This document shows, piece after piece, positions 23,901 through 36,056 of a stretch of DNA of 64,000 nt. A program made the translations under genes and the position numbers. The first letter of the stretch is position 1; every line of letters begins with the position of its first letter. Location of the stretch: positions 203,958 through 267,957 of the forward strand of contig NMRB01000381.1 of NCBI GenBank assembly GCA_002633025.1. The letters run 5' to 3'. Under the pieces are notes generated by a model that saw nothing but the letters and a program-made list of their open reading frames with translations, was not told the DNA's origin and did not search any database. This stretch comes from Notospermus geniculatus. Lineage: Eukaryota > Nemertea > Pilidiophora > Heteronemertea > Lineidae.

Positions 23901-26900
23901 AGTTTCCTCTGTAAAATAATTGCACTATTGTTAATTACAGAACTGTAAACTTACAGATATTTTTAACAGTGCTCCCTATTATTCGAGAGGTTAAGAAACC
24001 ACTCCGTTAACGATAACACTAACGCTAATGCTATTTCTGACGTACATTTGCAATGTAAAAAATAACGTTAGCGTTAGTGTTACCGTTAACGGAGCGATTT
24101 CTTAACCTCTCGATTATTTGTGCCGAAACCATGGGTATATTATATTTATCAGAAACGGAGGAAAGTAATGTCGTAGATGCAGTTAGGAAACATTTTGCAA
24201 GGAAACATTATCCGTAACTCACTCGAGAAGCAGCCAACCTGCAGCAATAGTATGCCACGTTTAGTATCATTGTAGCCGAGAAAAAAAACAACAACACATA
24301 AACAACAATACATACTGTAACTACTAGGCCTCAGAGACATTTGCTATTAAAAGTATCTGTAAGTACCTCAAATTTGGCAAGATTAGACTTTTGTTACTTT
24401 GTTTCTTTTTGCTCATTCTTTGGATAATCTTTCTTGTTACCTTCGCGAGCGATCACAAACTACACGTATATCTTTCTATTTGCCTGCTGAGATGAGCGAC
24501 CCGAGCCTAAAGTTATCAGCACAGGTGAAGCATGAGATGGGGAAGTGTTGTTACAGAGCCTTGGGCACCTGACAGTCATTAAGGAAACTACTGTAGAACG
24601 GATGATTGAGGTACTATTATAATTCATGGAAGCTTTTTTCGGTTAATCATCAGTAGTAATTTCACCACCGCGTTTTGGAAGAATTCCAAGCGTTATAATG
24701 GAAATTTCAGACATTCCTTTCAATTAAATCGAAAACGACGACTACCTGAAATATGCCATCAAATTGTGGTCAAAATTGCATGATGGTTACGTTTGCGAGA
24801 ATCCAGTTTGTGAAAATTACCTTCTCTCTTCCACGAACGCGCAAAACTGAAAAATAGGTAGGGGGCCTACACGTATTGTGATTGACAGAAGTTTATAATT
24901 TTGTGCCCATAATCTCTCTCGTACACGTAGTACATTGTACTTTTTGTCGACGCCTATCTGACAAATTTTCAGACTGTGGGCAAAATTGGTTACTTTTACG
25001 AGAATTAAGTTCAGGCATGAAAATTCCGTTGAGGTCCCCGTCATTTCCACAAACGCAGCACAAACTGAAAAAATAGTGCCAATGGCACTGTGCCCGCTTG
25101 GCTTGAAGCATGGTGGTGGGAATCATCAGCAACCCCATAAAAGCCATTTAGGTACAACATGTGAAATTGCCATATAAATGGAAGTTTCAAAGCAATAGGT
25201 CAAATCATTACAAAAAGAGCCAGTTTAGTAATTCCAGACAAACTTTGACCTCTGTGACCTTGAAAAGTAGGTCAAATTAAAAAATTGAATACTATCTTAT
25301 GTATCCTTATTAGATATACCCATGAAAAAAATTTGACAAAAATCCATCTCTTGGTTAGAGAGAAATAGCACTTTCAGTGATTTTGGTTTAGGCCCCCTAG
25401 TGGCAAAGTTAAGAATCAGATTTCACCGAAATTGTGTGTGTAAGTTGCTATAACCTAGAGGTACATGAGTACAAAATTTCAACATTATCAAAATATAGCC
25501 CTTTGAAATTTTTCACAAAACGCCCCCTAGGGGCCAAAATAGGAATCCAACCGCGCTCAAAATCGAACTCGACCTAGATCTTAGGCCCATATATACACCC
25601 ACCAAAGACCAAAAAGATCCGTCAAAAAATAAAGGCGCTAGAGCGCTAACAAACCAAAAGTTTACGGACGTACCGACGTACCGCCGTACGTACTAACGCA
25701 CGACAGACCACCACTAAATGACCCCAACCACAGCATAAGCCCTGCTGGGCCTTGCGGCCAAGCGGGCTAAAAATCAGGTATTTGACAGCAACGTTCTCAT
25801 TTTCGTGTCCGTTGGGTCTCTCGTTGTTGTTCATTGAATGATGACAACTGCCAACGTTCAGTATACATCCAAACAGCTGTTATCATTGGCCTTGGGGAAC
25901 ATCTGCTAATGGACTTCTCTATAATGCGAATATAGATGAAATACGGAAGGTACATGTAGATGGCTCATGAACCTCATCAGACAGAGCCTGACGTCATCAT
26001 TCTGGCTACCATAAAAGCGTACATGTACTTCATTGCGGACACTAACTAATGGCGTCGTGACATGCATGCATTGTACATCATATACACTGTACATGTAGAT
26101 GTCTCCTCTTCGTCGTCCTTTAAATTATGCCGTCCAACAATGGAGTTTTCTGACACCGCTCGACTTGGGGACTGAGAATCATGCTGGCCCTGCCGCTGAG
26201 GTTGATTCCTTCATTATAGTCATGACAGTCGTCCTCTCACCAACTGCGACCCCAAATCGAAGTACATGCTACAGTAGGTAGGGAGGTTTCGCCAGCGCCC
26301 GGTTGACGTTTATCTATTGTTTGGGTATACCCACACAATAGATAAACGTCGTCGTAGGGCCTAACCGGGCGCTTGCGAAACCTCCCTAATGTAGGCGTAA
26401 ATCTGGCTGATAGCACGTGTTCAGCACTTTTATTCTTGTTTACCCATGACGTATGGGCATTGCGGGATAGGCCCAGATTTTGCACTCGCTGACTGAACGT
26501 CGGGAACAAAGTCAATAACGACAATCGGATTAACCAACCAGATGTTAGTTAGTCGATATGCGTGGAAACTGACGTCTATAGTACATTGAAATATACATAA
26601 CAAATCATATTGATCATTATTTTTATATAAAGTCATTTGTCGAGATTACTCACTTAGTACATGTACATGTATAGGTACGGTTTTTACAACGTCATTGTGA
26701 CGTGATATGATTTGAAGTACCAGCAACGTACATTGTACACATTATCCGTTTTCCGACAACGCAGGGCGGTCGCTAGCACAGGGACGGGGTAGGGACTGGT
26801 AGTCAAACGACGTCACCGAAGACATGTCTACCAACGAGCTAAAAAAAGTGCTGCAAAATGGTGAACACCCCCGGTAACTTACACACCCCTCGGAAATTGT

Positions 26901-29900
26901 TACAACACGAGCTATTTGCTTATCGTACCTGTCGTTTCATGATCTGGCCCATGTAACATGGTTAAGATGATGATAACTAACTGTTCATCTTTCATTTAAA
27001 CCAGAGGGTAACTGTTTACAGCACCTGGCTTTGATCGCATTCCTAACAAGAGTATAGTATTAGGCCTATCATGTTTCTTCAGAGGTATTTGCTGCCTTCC
27101 TTGCTTTATCACATCGCTGACAACTTGACTGCAATGGTAAATGGGCCCTTACTCGTTCCTCTAATTCATTTTACTGAAGATGCTGTAGCAATGGGGAAAA
27201 CAACTTGTTGATGCGTACCGAAGGTTCTAAATCTTTTACGTCACCTATACCAATCAAACCCATAACGAATGTAGCATAGGCTTCCTTTACACTTAACTTT
27301 ACTATTGACATCAGCACCAGTGTAGGAAAGTAACATTTTAAAATAACGTTAGATTCCCTGCGAGAAATTGCAGAAAATTCGGAAATGGTAGTTACTTTTC
27401 TGCGAACTTGAAATTGAGTAATTTCTGATATGTTTACGGAAGAGACTCCGGCAGAATTCGACATCTGTTGCCGCCAATCAGGTCAATTTCTAAACTAATT
27501 CATTCATTTAGCGCAGCCAGTCTAGCCGATGTGTGGCGGAAAAGAAATGTCTATCGTGGATGGTTTTCCATTATTTTCGAATCCCAACTGATGAAACAAC
27601 TATAGATCACATATGAGAGATTTCATTGTCGGCGACTCACGGATCTCATCCATGCAGTGGCGAATGCGGGTGCATGGCAACCGTTCATAGAAGTATAGCA
27701 TTATTACCCATATAGTCATTGCGTGGAACAAAATCACCAACACTATATCGATATTCCATTCAGCAGCTGCTTCGTATCGCCAGTTTACAGGATGTCCAGG
27801 AAGTAAGGACAGCACCTTTTCAGACATTGACAATGAATTGGCATCCTGAGGTGATCAGTGGTTCTAATGATCGCTCCCTTCTTCATGCATACATTTTGTG
27901 CCGTGCCAAAGTAGTGAGCGCTAAACCTCTGATAATCACAAGATGGCTGAGTGTAGATTTATGAATACACTGGCCTGAATGACCTCACGCTTGGAAGTGT
28001 CAAGGAAACACAAACCTGCTATCATTCTGACAAGGCCAAAATGAAGCTGACGTCTGTGTATTCGAAATTTTGTCGAAAGTAATGTAGAATTTGACAAAGC
28101 AGCGTATGTAATGTACATTTATAAAGGTTCCTAGGCCCAAGGATCCGGACCTAGCGAAATTTCACAGGTCCAATGCTAACCCGAACTAGGTCTGGGCAAT
28201 CTCTTGCAGGAACCAGGCATAAAATCATTGGATTGGATTAAAAATGCAGCACTCCTTTTTTACGTCTTTATCCAGCCACCATTATATCATGCGACGAAGC
28301 TCACTGTTGCTGCTATTAAAGACCGGTATTCAGAGCAAGCCAAACTCCGGGTGGAAAGCAATTACTGTAGGCCCGCCTCCACGTACTAGATGCAGACTGG
28401 TTTTTATAGGCCACTGATAATTCAATACGACAGCTCTAAGTGGCTGTGTTTATAAAAAACAAAAACAGTGACTTTGTTCTCAGTATTGTATTGCTACTAA
28501 GATTCGACCGACAGAAAATTGGTAAAATATTGTTGGAAAATCAGCTGATCTGCTAATTTCCCCTTTAAAGGGGGTTGAGACCAGTTTCTCTTGGGGGTCA
28601 TTTCAACCAGATGAAATGAACTCTGGGATGAGAAATGCAGCTTATAAAAATTCTGGACAATGGTGTACCAAGGGAAGTTTGGAATACCCTAGAGGTTTGG
28701 AACGAAAAGCTTATGGCATTACAGTGACGCCCAGGGAGAAGGAAATTTGTGTATCACAAGCATGACATTATGCCAAACTTTGGCTTGACATCGTGAGGTC
28801 TTGGTATCCTATTAAATCCAGAAATTTTTTTGGACACAAGTGGGAATAGAAAGGACAAGTTGCAATTTGAGCATATAATCTGAATAAAAATTGGGATAAG
28901 TATTCTTTGGGAAAATAAGAGAGTAATTGATTAATTCATAAGCCTTGGATACCCGGGAACTGATCTTGACCGTCCCATTGAGCAATTGGCTCCATCTCCA
29001 GCATTTCTTGAGTATGGGATCACAGTGTGACAACCAGCTAATTGGAGATGACACCTAAATAGGAACAATTACTTCTGACCTGATATGTGATACACACCAC
29101 TTGATAAACAGCTACTGAGGTTGTGCGTCACCGACCGCTTGCATGCCTATATAAGGGAGGTGGGCAAGGCCTATGAGATGTCAGTCAGATTTGAAATTTT
29201 TAAAGTTTCAGAATAAAAGTTCCAAAAATCTCATGATTGGCTTGGATCTATGGACTGCCCTGTCAATATGTTGTTGTGGGTGTATTCATACTAATGTATG
29301 ACAAGTTACATGCCAGTCAGTTGAGTCTGGGTCAAGAAAATAAAGAAAAACTGTTGTTGACAGTTGGAGCTCTGGGGTACAACATGGCTCATACATTAAT
29401 GGGGGTCTGACAGCTGATTGGCCTTTTATACCGCATACCGGTCTTTAACACTAGTAAATCATATCGTTTATCTGGGAAACATTCAAAATTAATAGAATCA
29501 CTAGGACATTAAATGCAACGGACAAAATGACTGGAGCTGCAATACAATTGACATCCTATAGTAGGCTGCCTTGTTCAAATACACGCATTGGGGATTAATA
29601 TTACCATGACGGGCGTTTCGGATGCATTCATAATATCAATCAAGATTCATTATTAATGCAGAAAAACGAATATGCTGGCCTGTTATTCACATGTACTGAC
29701 TACTGGTTTCACCACGTCGTAGATTAAAACCCGACATGGGTGACAAGTCAATGATTTGAGAAATATTCCTCGTTTCTCGGACTGATTTTAAATTCGACAC
29801 AGCGTATCAATTGTGGACGCTGATTGGTTACTCAGTGACATATGTCATGTAACACTCGTCCTGATTCGCTGGGCACCATGCATAATATGGTCACGTGGTC

Positions 29901-32512
29901 TCAAAATGGCGGCATCTGTGTTGCAGAAGTGGGTGAAAAGGCAGAGCTACGGAACGTAACTGCTGGCAAGCAGAACTGCCCGCATTCTTATCCGATGAAG
30001 ATGATGATATCAGAGCAGTTTTAGGCCAATCATTGTAATGTGTAATGTGCTCCCCATTTTCGGAAATTGCCTTCATCAATAACATGCCACAGATGGATCA
30101 ATTCGGCGGTCGCTGTGTTTATTTACGGGCACATCGGCAGCCAATTTTCCAATTTCAAACACTAGGTGGAGTTATGGGATTGATTTCCAAACTGAATGTG
30201 TACGATACAGCACGCCCGAGGGTATAACTGTATTTCCTTCCTGCAAAAACAGTCCATGGAATTCACCACACAGGTGGAGGGCAAGCCCCCGCAGACAAAC
30301 TAACCCCGACATATGAAAAGGTAAACTTGGCTATTTATCATCAAATCACAAACAAAATGAAAGAAATGACGGAAGCTTGGCGTGCAGCGGAATGTAAGCA
30401 CAAAAAGCGGCGAAATATGATACATGTACATTAACTTGTGTTTTTTCTCGAGAAACATTTGTTGCTACACTGAGAGCATTAGCTGGAGTAGCACAGGTCA
30501 GCAGACGACTGACGGAAGAAATGCAAATACATGTACACGTTCATGTGCATGTACATATGTATAGAGAACATGCCCTGAACATTCTAAATTATTCTTTCCA
30601 GGTCGCCTGGTGACAATCATCGTGCGGCATGTATCCAAAGTAGGCTACAAACGCAAGCCTTAAAATTACTTAGTCGTGATAGATTATCACAGAGTTTGAT
30701 GTATGCCGAGAGAAAAGTTAATCACGCCAGCTACATTGATCAGAAAATCGATCCTGTGATTGATACCTAATGAGTCTGCGAGTATGATACGCCTTGTTGG
30801 GTTTATAAATCCGCCACTAACCGCACATCGTGACAGGTCGCCATCATTCGCTACATGGCGCCCCAAGAACATCCATTTTGTTAAAAAATACGTAGTGTTG
30901 TAAAGGAGGTCCATGGATATCTATAGTACCAAAAATCGATAGGAGATATTTTTGATAGTACTTAACCAGGCGGAGCGTGTATGACTTAGCACCCGCTGTG
31001 CAGACCCGCGCTCAATGAGGACCCAGCCCACTGCCTCAATAGGTGTCACTGGTGGTTAAAACTAAATGTATATTGAAATGAAACTGCGCCGGTCCTGATC
31101 AATTTCCAACACAAAGGGCGTCCTTTGTATAGGACCTGGTTTCGGTGTGCTGCCCTCTATCGTAGCTATGATCCCCATTGTTTCAGAGCAGAGCAAAACG
31201 TTATGCTGTTTGTGTAGCCTTACAATTCCCGACATCTTCCTGTAGAATTATTGGAATGTGATCCCCTTGCTTCCGTGCAATAAGAAGCAGATTCCACACT
31301 CGACTGAGTTCCTCCTAAACCTGACTAACGACCATACATCTTCCCTGATTGCCTCTTCAATGCTAACACGGTTAATAGATCATTCATCTTGTCAATATCC
31401 TCCCGTTCAAGGTTCTTATGAACCGTGATGGATGTCCGGGCGCTGTTCTGAAAGGTTGCTCGGGCATGTAGAGGCCGTCAGGTTAAGATCCGAATATGAA
31501 CTCATCCGCATTTAATTAAGATGCCCGGCGTAGCATTTTGTTGCAGCTTTGTCGACAACTTCACTCTAAAAACTAAAGAGTTAAATGAACTCCTAAAGAG
31601 TTAAAGGAACTCCTAAAGAGCCTGTACTGTGAGTGCTCTTTAAAGAGCACTCACCGGTCATCAAGTTTAGGAGTCACATCATGTTTCCGACGTGTGATCC
31701 GGCGTGCTGATCCCGAAGAAAAGAAACCTGAGTATAGCCCAGGATATTTCAAAAGGCTCATTAGCCGATTTCTGTCACACGTCGCAATATCCGGAGAACC
31801 AAGTTGCAACAAGTTGCACGTTCATGTGAATGGAATAATCCGATAGCAGGCCGATGTTGAAATGGGAGAACCGGGATACCAAGTGTGCATCAAGAGTGTT
31901 TCTAAAAAATACTGGAATGACATGGTTGATTATTGCTGATTGACCAATTTTACAGAAAGCACGCCTTTTCATGAAACGTTAATACCGACTTGCCCACAAA
32001 AGATCATCGATGCAGGCAAATACGCAGCAGCAATGTGGCCAACTATAAATACTCTCAATCTGTGATACCATACAAAATGGACGCTGAGTGCTTGTCGCGT
32101 ATATACCAGGAAATAATTCATGGGATTTCCATGAGCAACGGCGGCAATATTGTCGCGTCCCTATTGTCCATGGATTTGGCAGACGTCACGTTGAGTCTGT
32201 GTGGTTGCGTGGCCTGCACTGATATTTGTCAATGCAATGCTGCTTTAGGAAAAATAAGAAAAATAATTTCCATCACGTGTCATTTCAGGTGAATTCCGCC
32301 AGCACGTTAGGCGACACCCCAAGTTCTTATCGGGGGAATGGACCGAAGAGGAAGTATTAACGAGTTTCTTGACCACTTTCGACAGCCCCGAAGACATCGA
32401 CGGTATCGTGACGAGGGACGAGTTTCTGGCCTACTACGCAGGGGTCAGCTCCACCGTTGAGGATGACGACTACTACGATCTGATGATGAGAGCTTGTTGG
32501 GGATTGAAGTAG
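20945..32512 (+). CDS. CAPSL: Calcyphosine-like EF-hand protein, copy 2 (exons 20945-21302, 32289-32512)
   Basis: Same two-exon structure and, by my reading, the same 193-residue protein as the copy at 7451-16632. Six base differences in the exons are all at third codon positions and silent (for example TAC/TAT, GCG/GCC, GTC/GTT). The donor is GTAAGT at 21303, the acceptor TTTCAG before 32289, and the intron is 11.0 kb. The donor's 3' side differs from copy 1 because an about 167-bp insert begins at intron position +7, changing GTAAGC to GTAAGT. EF-hand loops lie at residues 34-45, 70-81, 106-117 and 151-165. Upstream sequence is nearly identical in the two copies, so any promoter is shared. 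It is either a recent paralogue or the second allele. Confidence 0.93.
21309..21475. mobile_element. About 167-bp insertion next to a splice donor
   Basis: Copy 1 reads GGTAAG then CTTGCACTTAC; copy 2 has the same flanks separated by this insert. It shares CAGGACTGGACT...GTGGGATTTATTCCCGTCA organisation with the element at 58174-58320 (AAGACTGGACT...GACTTTGATCCCTGTCA), so it is probably the same transposon family. A deletion in copy 1 is not excluded. Confidence 0.55.
21781..21927. mobile_element. Foldback MITE, copy-2 equivalent of 8123-8270
   Basis: Same position and arms as in copy 1. The right inner arm reads AACGTTGTCGTAAAG here, restoring better pairing than in copy 1. Confidence 0.8.
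22097..22219. mobile_element. Foldback MITE, copy-2 equivalent of 8440-8574
   Basis: CGAGAGGTTAAGAAA ends as in copy 1. The right arm has lost one CCGTTAA-type step relative to copy 1. Confidence 0.75.
22395..23977. mobile_element. Foldback MITE split by a later insertion
   Basis: Equivalent of 8750-8899. The left part runs 22395-22545 up to ...TTCTTAAACT, and its terminal CTCCC reappears at 23972-23976 after the insertion at 22546-23971. Confidence 0.75.
22546..23971. mobile_element. 1.4-kb element with CACTGTTAAAAA ends and internal 101-bp repeats
   Basis: Ends CACTGTTAAAAA and TTTTTAACAGTG lie inside the GGGAG foldback element, flanked by a CT duplication. It contains four direct repeats of about 101 bp (22641-23040) rich in ACTGTAAAT and TGCAACTACTTGCAACTG, preceded by a partial inverted copy (22561-22617). 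No transposase frame was seen. It is probably a non-autonomous DNA transposon; the superfamily is undetermined. Confidence 0.75.
23984..24112. mobile_element. Foldback MITE, CGAGAGGTTAAGAAA type, third member
   Basis: Same family as 8440-8574, inserted in copy 2 only, with ATTATT on both sides (23978-23983, 24113-24118). It shows the family has moved since the A units diverged. Confidence 0.8.
25075..25775. mobile_element. About 700-bp copy-2-specific insertion
   Basis: Copy 1 (near 9855) lacks it. Inverted GCCCGCTTGG (25092) and CCAAGCGGGC (25758) lie near the ends. The inside contains the words TTTGACCTCTGTGACCTTGA and CGCCCCCTAG but no coding frame. It is a non-autonomous repeat; the exact ends are uncertain. 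Confidence 0.6.
26281..26386. mobile_element. Foldback MITE, GGGAGGTTTCGCCAGCGCCC type
   Basis: 106 bp, flanked by TA, with arms GTTGACGTTTATCTATTG and the complement around a short loop. Present in copy 2 only. The ends match the 18839 and 38858 elements while the inner arms do not. Confidence 0.85.
28320..29444. mobile_element. 1.1-kb TTAA-flanked element with AGACCGGTAT ends
   Basis: TTAA at 28316-28319 and 29445-29448. The ends AGACCGGTATTC and ATACCGGTCT are inverted. Copy 1 (near 12708) has a single TTAA at the empty site. No frame of useful length was seen inside. Confidence 0.85.
30252..30434 (+). pseudogene. Possible Myb/SANT-like exon relic, copy 2
   Basis: Same TGGG...LTPTYEKV frame as 13465-13635. 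One base fewer (TGTAAG instead of TGTTAAG) lets the frame run on into a basic KHKKRRN tail before stopping at 30432. The next protein-like segments are damaged in this copy (repeated CATGTACA words near 30527, an extra GGCTAC near 30640). Overall it looks like a decaying gene or a domesticated fragment; function is not assigned. Confidence 0.3.
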
Positions 32513-32684
32513 TCCTTGACAGACGTCATTAATGTTTATAGGGCCTATTTCCTTCGAGCAAAGATGTGATGTTCTAAGGACACGAACATCTAATTCGAAA
32601 TCATAAACAGCGAAGAATGGAACTCAGCATTCGGACTCCGAATTCGTATTCGTATTGGTTTCATTTACAAAGTTTTCGCGGACT

Positions 32685-32838
32685 GAGCTAAGAAAGACGT
32701 TGGGCGGCGCTGCAGTCGTCAGGATGAGGTGGAGGTGGGTGACAACGCAACAAAATTTGATGAGATTGTAAGCTGTAATCTGCGCTGCGACTCCAGATCA
32801 CCCTGACGACTGCAGCGCCACCCAAAGTCTCTCAGCTA
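32685..32838. mobile_element. Foldback element with GAGCTAAGAAAGACGTTGGG arms, copy 2
   Basis: Equivalent of 16802-16956, followed by another single arm at 32840-32891. Confidence 0.65.
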
Positions 32839-33956
32839 CGACTCGAGATCACTCTGGCGACTGCAGCGCCACCCAACGTCTTTCTCAGCTACAAGACGAG
32901 ATCACATTACAACGACTAAAAGATGTCATGACTTACAACGTCTTTATTTTGTAACGTCTTTATTCCATATAGAAGACCATTTGCAGTGATTCGTTGAAAA
33001 CTACATGTAATTGACAGCGAGATACTAAGCAACTTGACTCTTTGAGTTAGCCTTTAGCATAGCGGAATCACATTTTTCTCTGCCTATTTCATCTATCTTT
33101 ATGTGCATTTACACACTGAAGCTTTTATATACGCCATTCACTGTATTTCACTGTATTTCAAAGAGCGAAACTACAGAGTCCATTTTTGAAAGTAAATGTC
33201 CATGACGTTAAAGGTAAACAAAGCATATTGTTTGGTGTACAGATGTAGTTATTTTTATCAATCATAGAATTTGTTGTGCGGTTCAAATATAGATTGATTT
33301 GATCTTTTAAACTGGCAAACACACATTGGCAAACACATATACACGAATCTAGAAACTTTCGGACGAGCAACTCTTCCCAGGCCGAGAATTCACAGTTTAG
33401 TTTCGGAGTAATGTCGTAGGCTACTTTCTGGTGATCGTCAATGGTTGACCATGGAAGTGAACTCCAATTTCGTATATTTCGTACTTCGTTTTTCGTCAGA
33501 TTTGCGAAACCTCCTATACGAATTCCCACTTCATCATTAAAAGGTGTTTGATACCTTCAGAGTACAGGAACATTTTTTACGGTTGTGTTTTCGGTGAGCA
33601 TGAAACGATAGATCGATTTTTCAAAATCATTGCATGTGGTATTATCAATTCTGCTTATTAGGCTTGCCTGCGCATGCGCAGCAAGCCTATTGTGATCACT
33701 TGGGGGAAAATGGGAGAGTGACGCACTCGTCCACAGGTGATTGCTACGTGCATCGGCTGCGTGCTTCGGTATAGCACGAACACCTGGATGCGAAGGAATC
33801 AGTCAACTCGGCCATAAAGTCATCGTTTTATGTTCACAATGCTGCAGTTTTGTACATTAAATTTATAAACTCGGCCTAGAAGGCATATGCCACTATTCGT
33901 TCATGATAAAGCTGTGCCTCACCTTTGGCCAGGAGCGCCAAATAACTTGCCGCTTT

Positions 33957-34126
33957 NNNNNNNNNNNNNNNNNNNNNNNNNNNNNNNNNNNNNNNNNNNN
34001 NNNNNNNNNNNNNNNNNNNNNNNNNNNNNNNNNNNNNNNNNNNNNNNNNNNNNNNNNNNNNNNNNNNNNNNNNNNNNNNNNNNNNNNNNNNNNNNNNNNN
34101 NNNNNNNNNNNNNNNNNNNNNNNNNN
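33957..34126. other. Assembly gap
   Basis: A 170-base run of N. Frames reported across it are meaningless. Confidence 0.99.
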
Positions 34127-34443
34127 CCAAGGGGTCTAATAAAATATCACTTCGATTCACCACGGATTAGGCCTAGGTCTAGGGCCTACATGTCATGTGT
34201 GTATTAACCACTTCCCACCCAATTACTTAGACGTCCAGCTTATAAAGTATCTACCGGTACCTCAATTCAACAAGGTCAGGACTGTCACATGCTTCATTAA
34301 CCCGTTCCCAACGGAGGGCTCTAAGAAGGTGTGGATCTCGATTCACCAAGGAGGCCTAGCATGTGTTCTTCCCACCCAAGGGTCCAATAAAACATCATCT
34401 CAATTCACCAGGGATTATAGACCTACTATGTGATATTAATTAA

Positions 34444-34647
34444 AGGAGCACGGTATTGGATCTCAAATGCGTTATTTGACTGCCGACGTAGAGGGAGCCA
34501 CCTAGCGGCAGTAAGACGAACTACAAAAATGCATTACAAAATGTACGCAGTAAATCGGGTCATTCGCCGAAACGTAGTTAGTCCCTCGGGTTGGAGAGTG
34601 GCGCAGTGGCGCCGGCTGTCGAGAAAAAGTGGCAATACCGTGCTCCT
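34444..34647. mobile_element. 204-bp TTAA-flanked MITE with AGGAGCACGGTATTG ends
   Basis: TTAA at 34440-34443 and 34648-34651. The ends AGGAGCACGGTATTG and CAATACCGTGCTCCT are perfect complements. A diverged, partly lost relative lies at 49360-49503 with the same interior words (GACTGCCGACGTAGAGGGAG, GGCGCCGGCTGTCGAG). Confidence 0.85.
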
Positions 34648-34945
34648 TTAAGATAAAAGAGGGCGCTGTGATCACGTTCATGAAAATCGGTTTTTACTGG
34701 GCAGTTGAGCCCTGGATGTGTTAATATTTTTTAGGAATTCCTTTACCATGTTTACAGTGCGTTACTACTAGTGCAAAACTAAAATGATATGTGGCGCTGC
34801 TGACCTACATGTATTACTAAACGTAGATCTAATGTAATGTCAGTTTGAATCGACCTACTTCAATGACTTAGTGACCAGTTTAGCCAAGGTAGTCATGTTT
34901 GGTATCAAACTATAAAAGCTAGGTATCGTGCAAGAAAATGCCAGC

Positions 34946-34974
34946 CTGAAGAAGACCCCGATTGGGGGTCGAAA
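34946..34974 (+). ncRNA. Hammerhead-like ribozyme core motif
   Basis: CTGAAGA, a GACCCC/GGGGTC hairpin and GAAA occur in the order and spacing of a hammerhead catalytic core (CUGANGA - stem II - GAAA). A related motif is at 37213-37240 on the other strand, and the two share flanking sequence (TCTGGARRTTGACTTC). Such cores are known near the ends of Penelope-like retroelements. I could not place a convincing cleavage site or stem I, so it may be inactive or a coincidental conserved hairpin. Confidence 0.35.
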
Positions 34975-36056
34975 ATTTGCAAACCTCTGGAAGTTGACTT
35001 CCCATTTCCATAGCGTAGTCTGTCATAACCTGCCCTCGTCACCTAGTGCTAACCAATTTCCCCTCTTCAAGTAAACACAAGCATCAACAAAGCACAACAA
35101 ACAGGCAAGCCTACGGCATCTCCGATGCCTCTAGTTCTTAATTCAATTCAAATTCAGATAAATCCGTTTTTCAGAGTTACCGGTATGTTGTCATCATGCA
35201 GGACATTGTCTTTCTCCTTTGGAATATTGATCGGATTCATAAATACACCTCAGGAGGATTTTTCACTGGTTGTCAATCAGTGTATGTATCAAATACCCTT
35301 AGGCCTGACAGGAAGATTCAACTGATTTGCCAGCAAGTCTAATTCATCAGTGTTCTGTTCGTACATGGATAAGCAAGATGTTCACACTGGCGGTTACGAC
35401 ATGCTGAGGCGTTTCCTAGTACAAGTATGTCATCAACATACTCCCGTAGTTGAATTGATGGTTTTTCGGGTTTAGCGGAGTGAACACAGGATTAACTCTG
35501 TCATAGATCTACATGTAGTTCAAACAGAAAAATTCGTTTTCAGAGCAGGAAAGCACTTTTTGCTGCCGAATATTTTTCCAAAGGAATTCTTAGGGAATAC
35601 GTTAGACATCTGTGGCTGAGCTTCGTACTTGTGTTTTTAAAGTAGCATTTTTTCCAACAAGCAGGATTGTCATATAAGTCCTATATCCAATGGTGTGGTC
35701 TCTTTTGGGCGGAATTGACACAAATATTGGATTCCGATGATGCCACCGTTAATGGTAGTATGGGCATCGGCTTCACCCAGCCCAAAGAAAATACGGCTAT
35801 TACTACGGCAATAATCCAACTTGGGTTTTCTTCAAACACATGTAGGCCTATAATTTTCAAGATGCTTGATGAATGTTTTACAATCCATCAGCGGTTTAAA
35901 ATGACTTTCCTCCTCATATTTTTCAGGGAAGATACCCTCGATTGGCTTTGTACCGCAAAAGCATCCTTCTCGGGCGCGTGGTCCTTTCTATTTCACCATA
36001 CAGTGACTTTTTATTGTTTACATGCACATCTCATGACGTCATTTCGATGCATACAT

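Larger units (their letters stand above)
33656..35138. mobile_element. Compound insertion in unit A copy 2
   Basis: Copy 1 (near 18166) is continuous here. The block starts with a GGCTTGC..GCGCATGCGC..GCAAGCC hairpin (33661-33690) and ends near AGGCAAGCCTA (35103). It holds an assembly gap, a nested TTAA element (34444-34647) and a hammerhead-like motif (34946-34974). It is at least two transposons stacked; the outer family is unknown because of the gap. Confidence 0.6.
19897..36056. repeat. Unit A, copy 2 (about 16.2 kb)
   Basis: Second copy of 6284-19472, longer because of insertions at 21309, 22546, 23984, 25075, 26281, 28320 and 33656. It lacks the copy-1 insertions at 6433, 10246, 10416, 15325, 16969-17510 and 18724. 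It carries an intact CAPSL-like gene. Confidence 0.9.
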
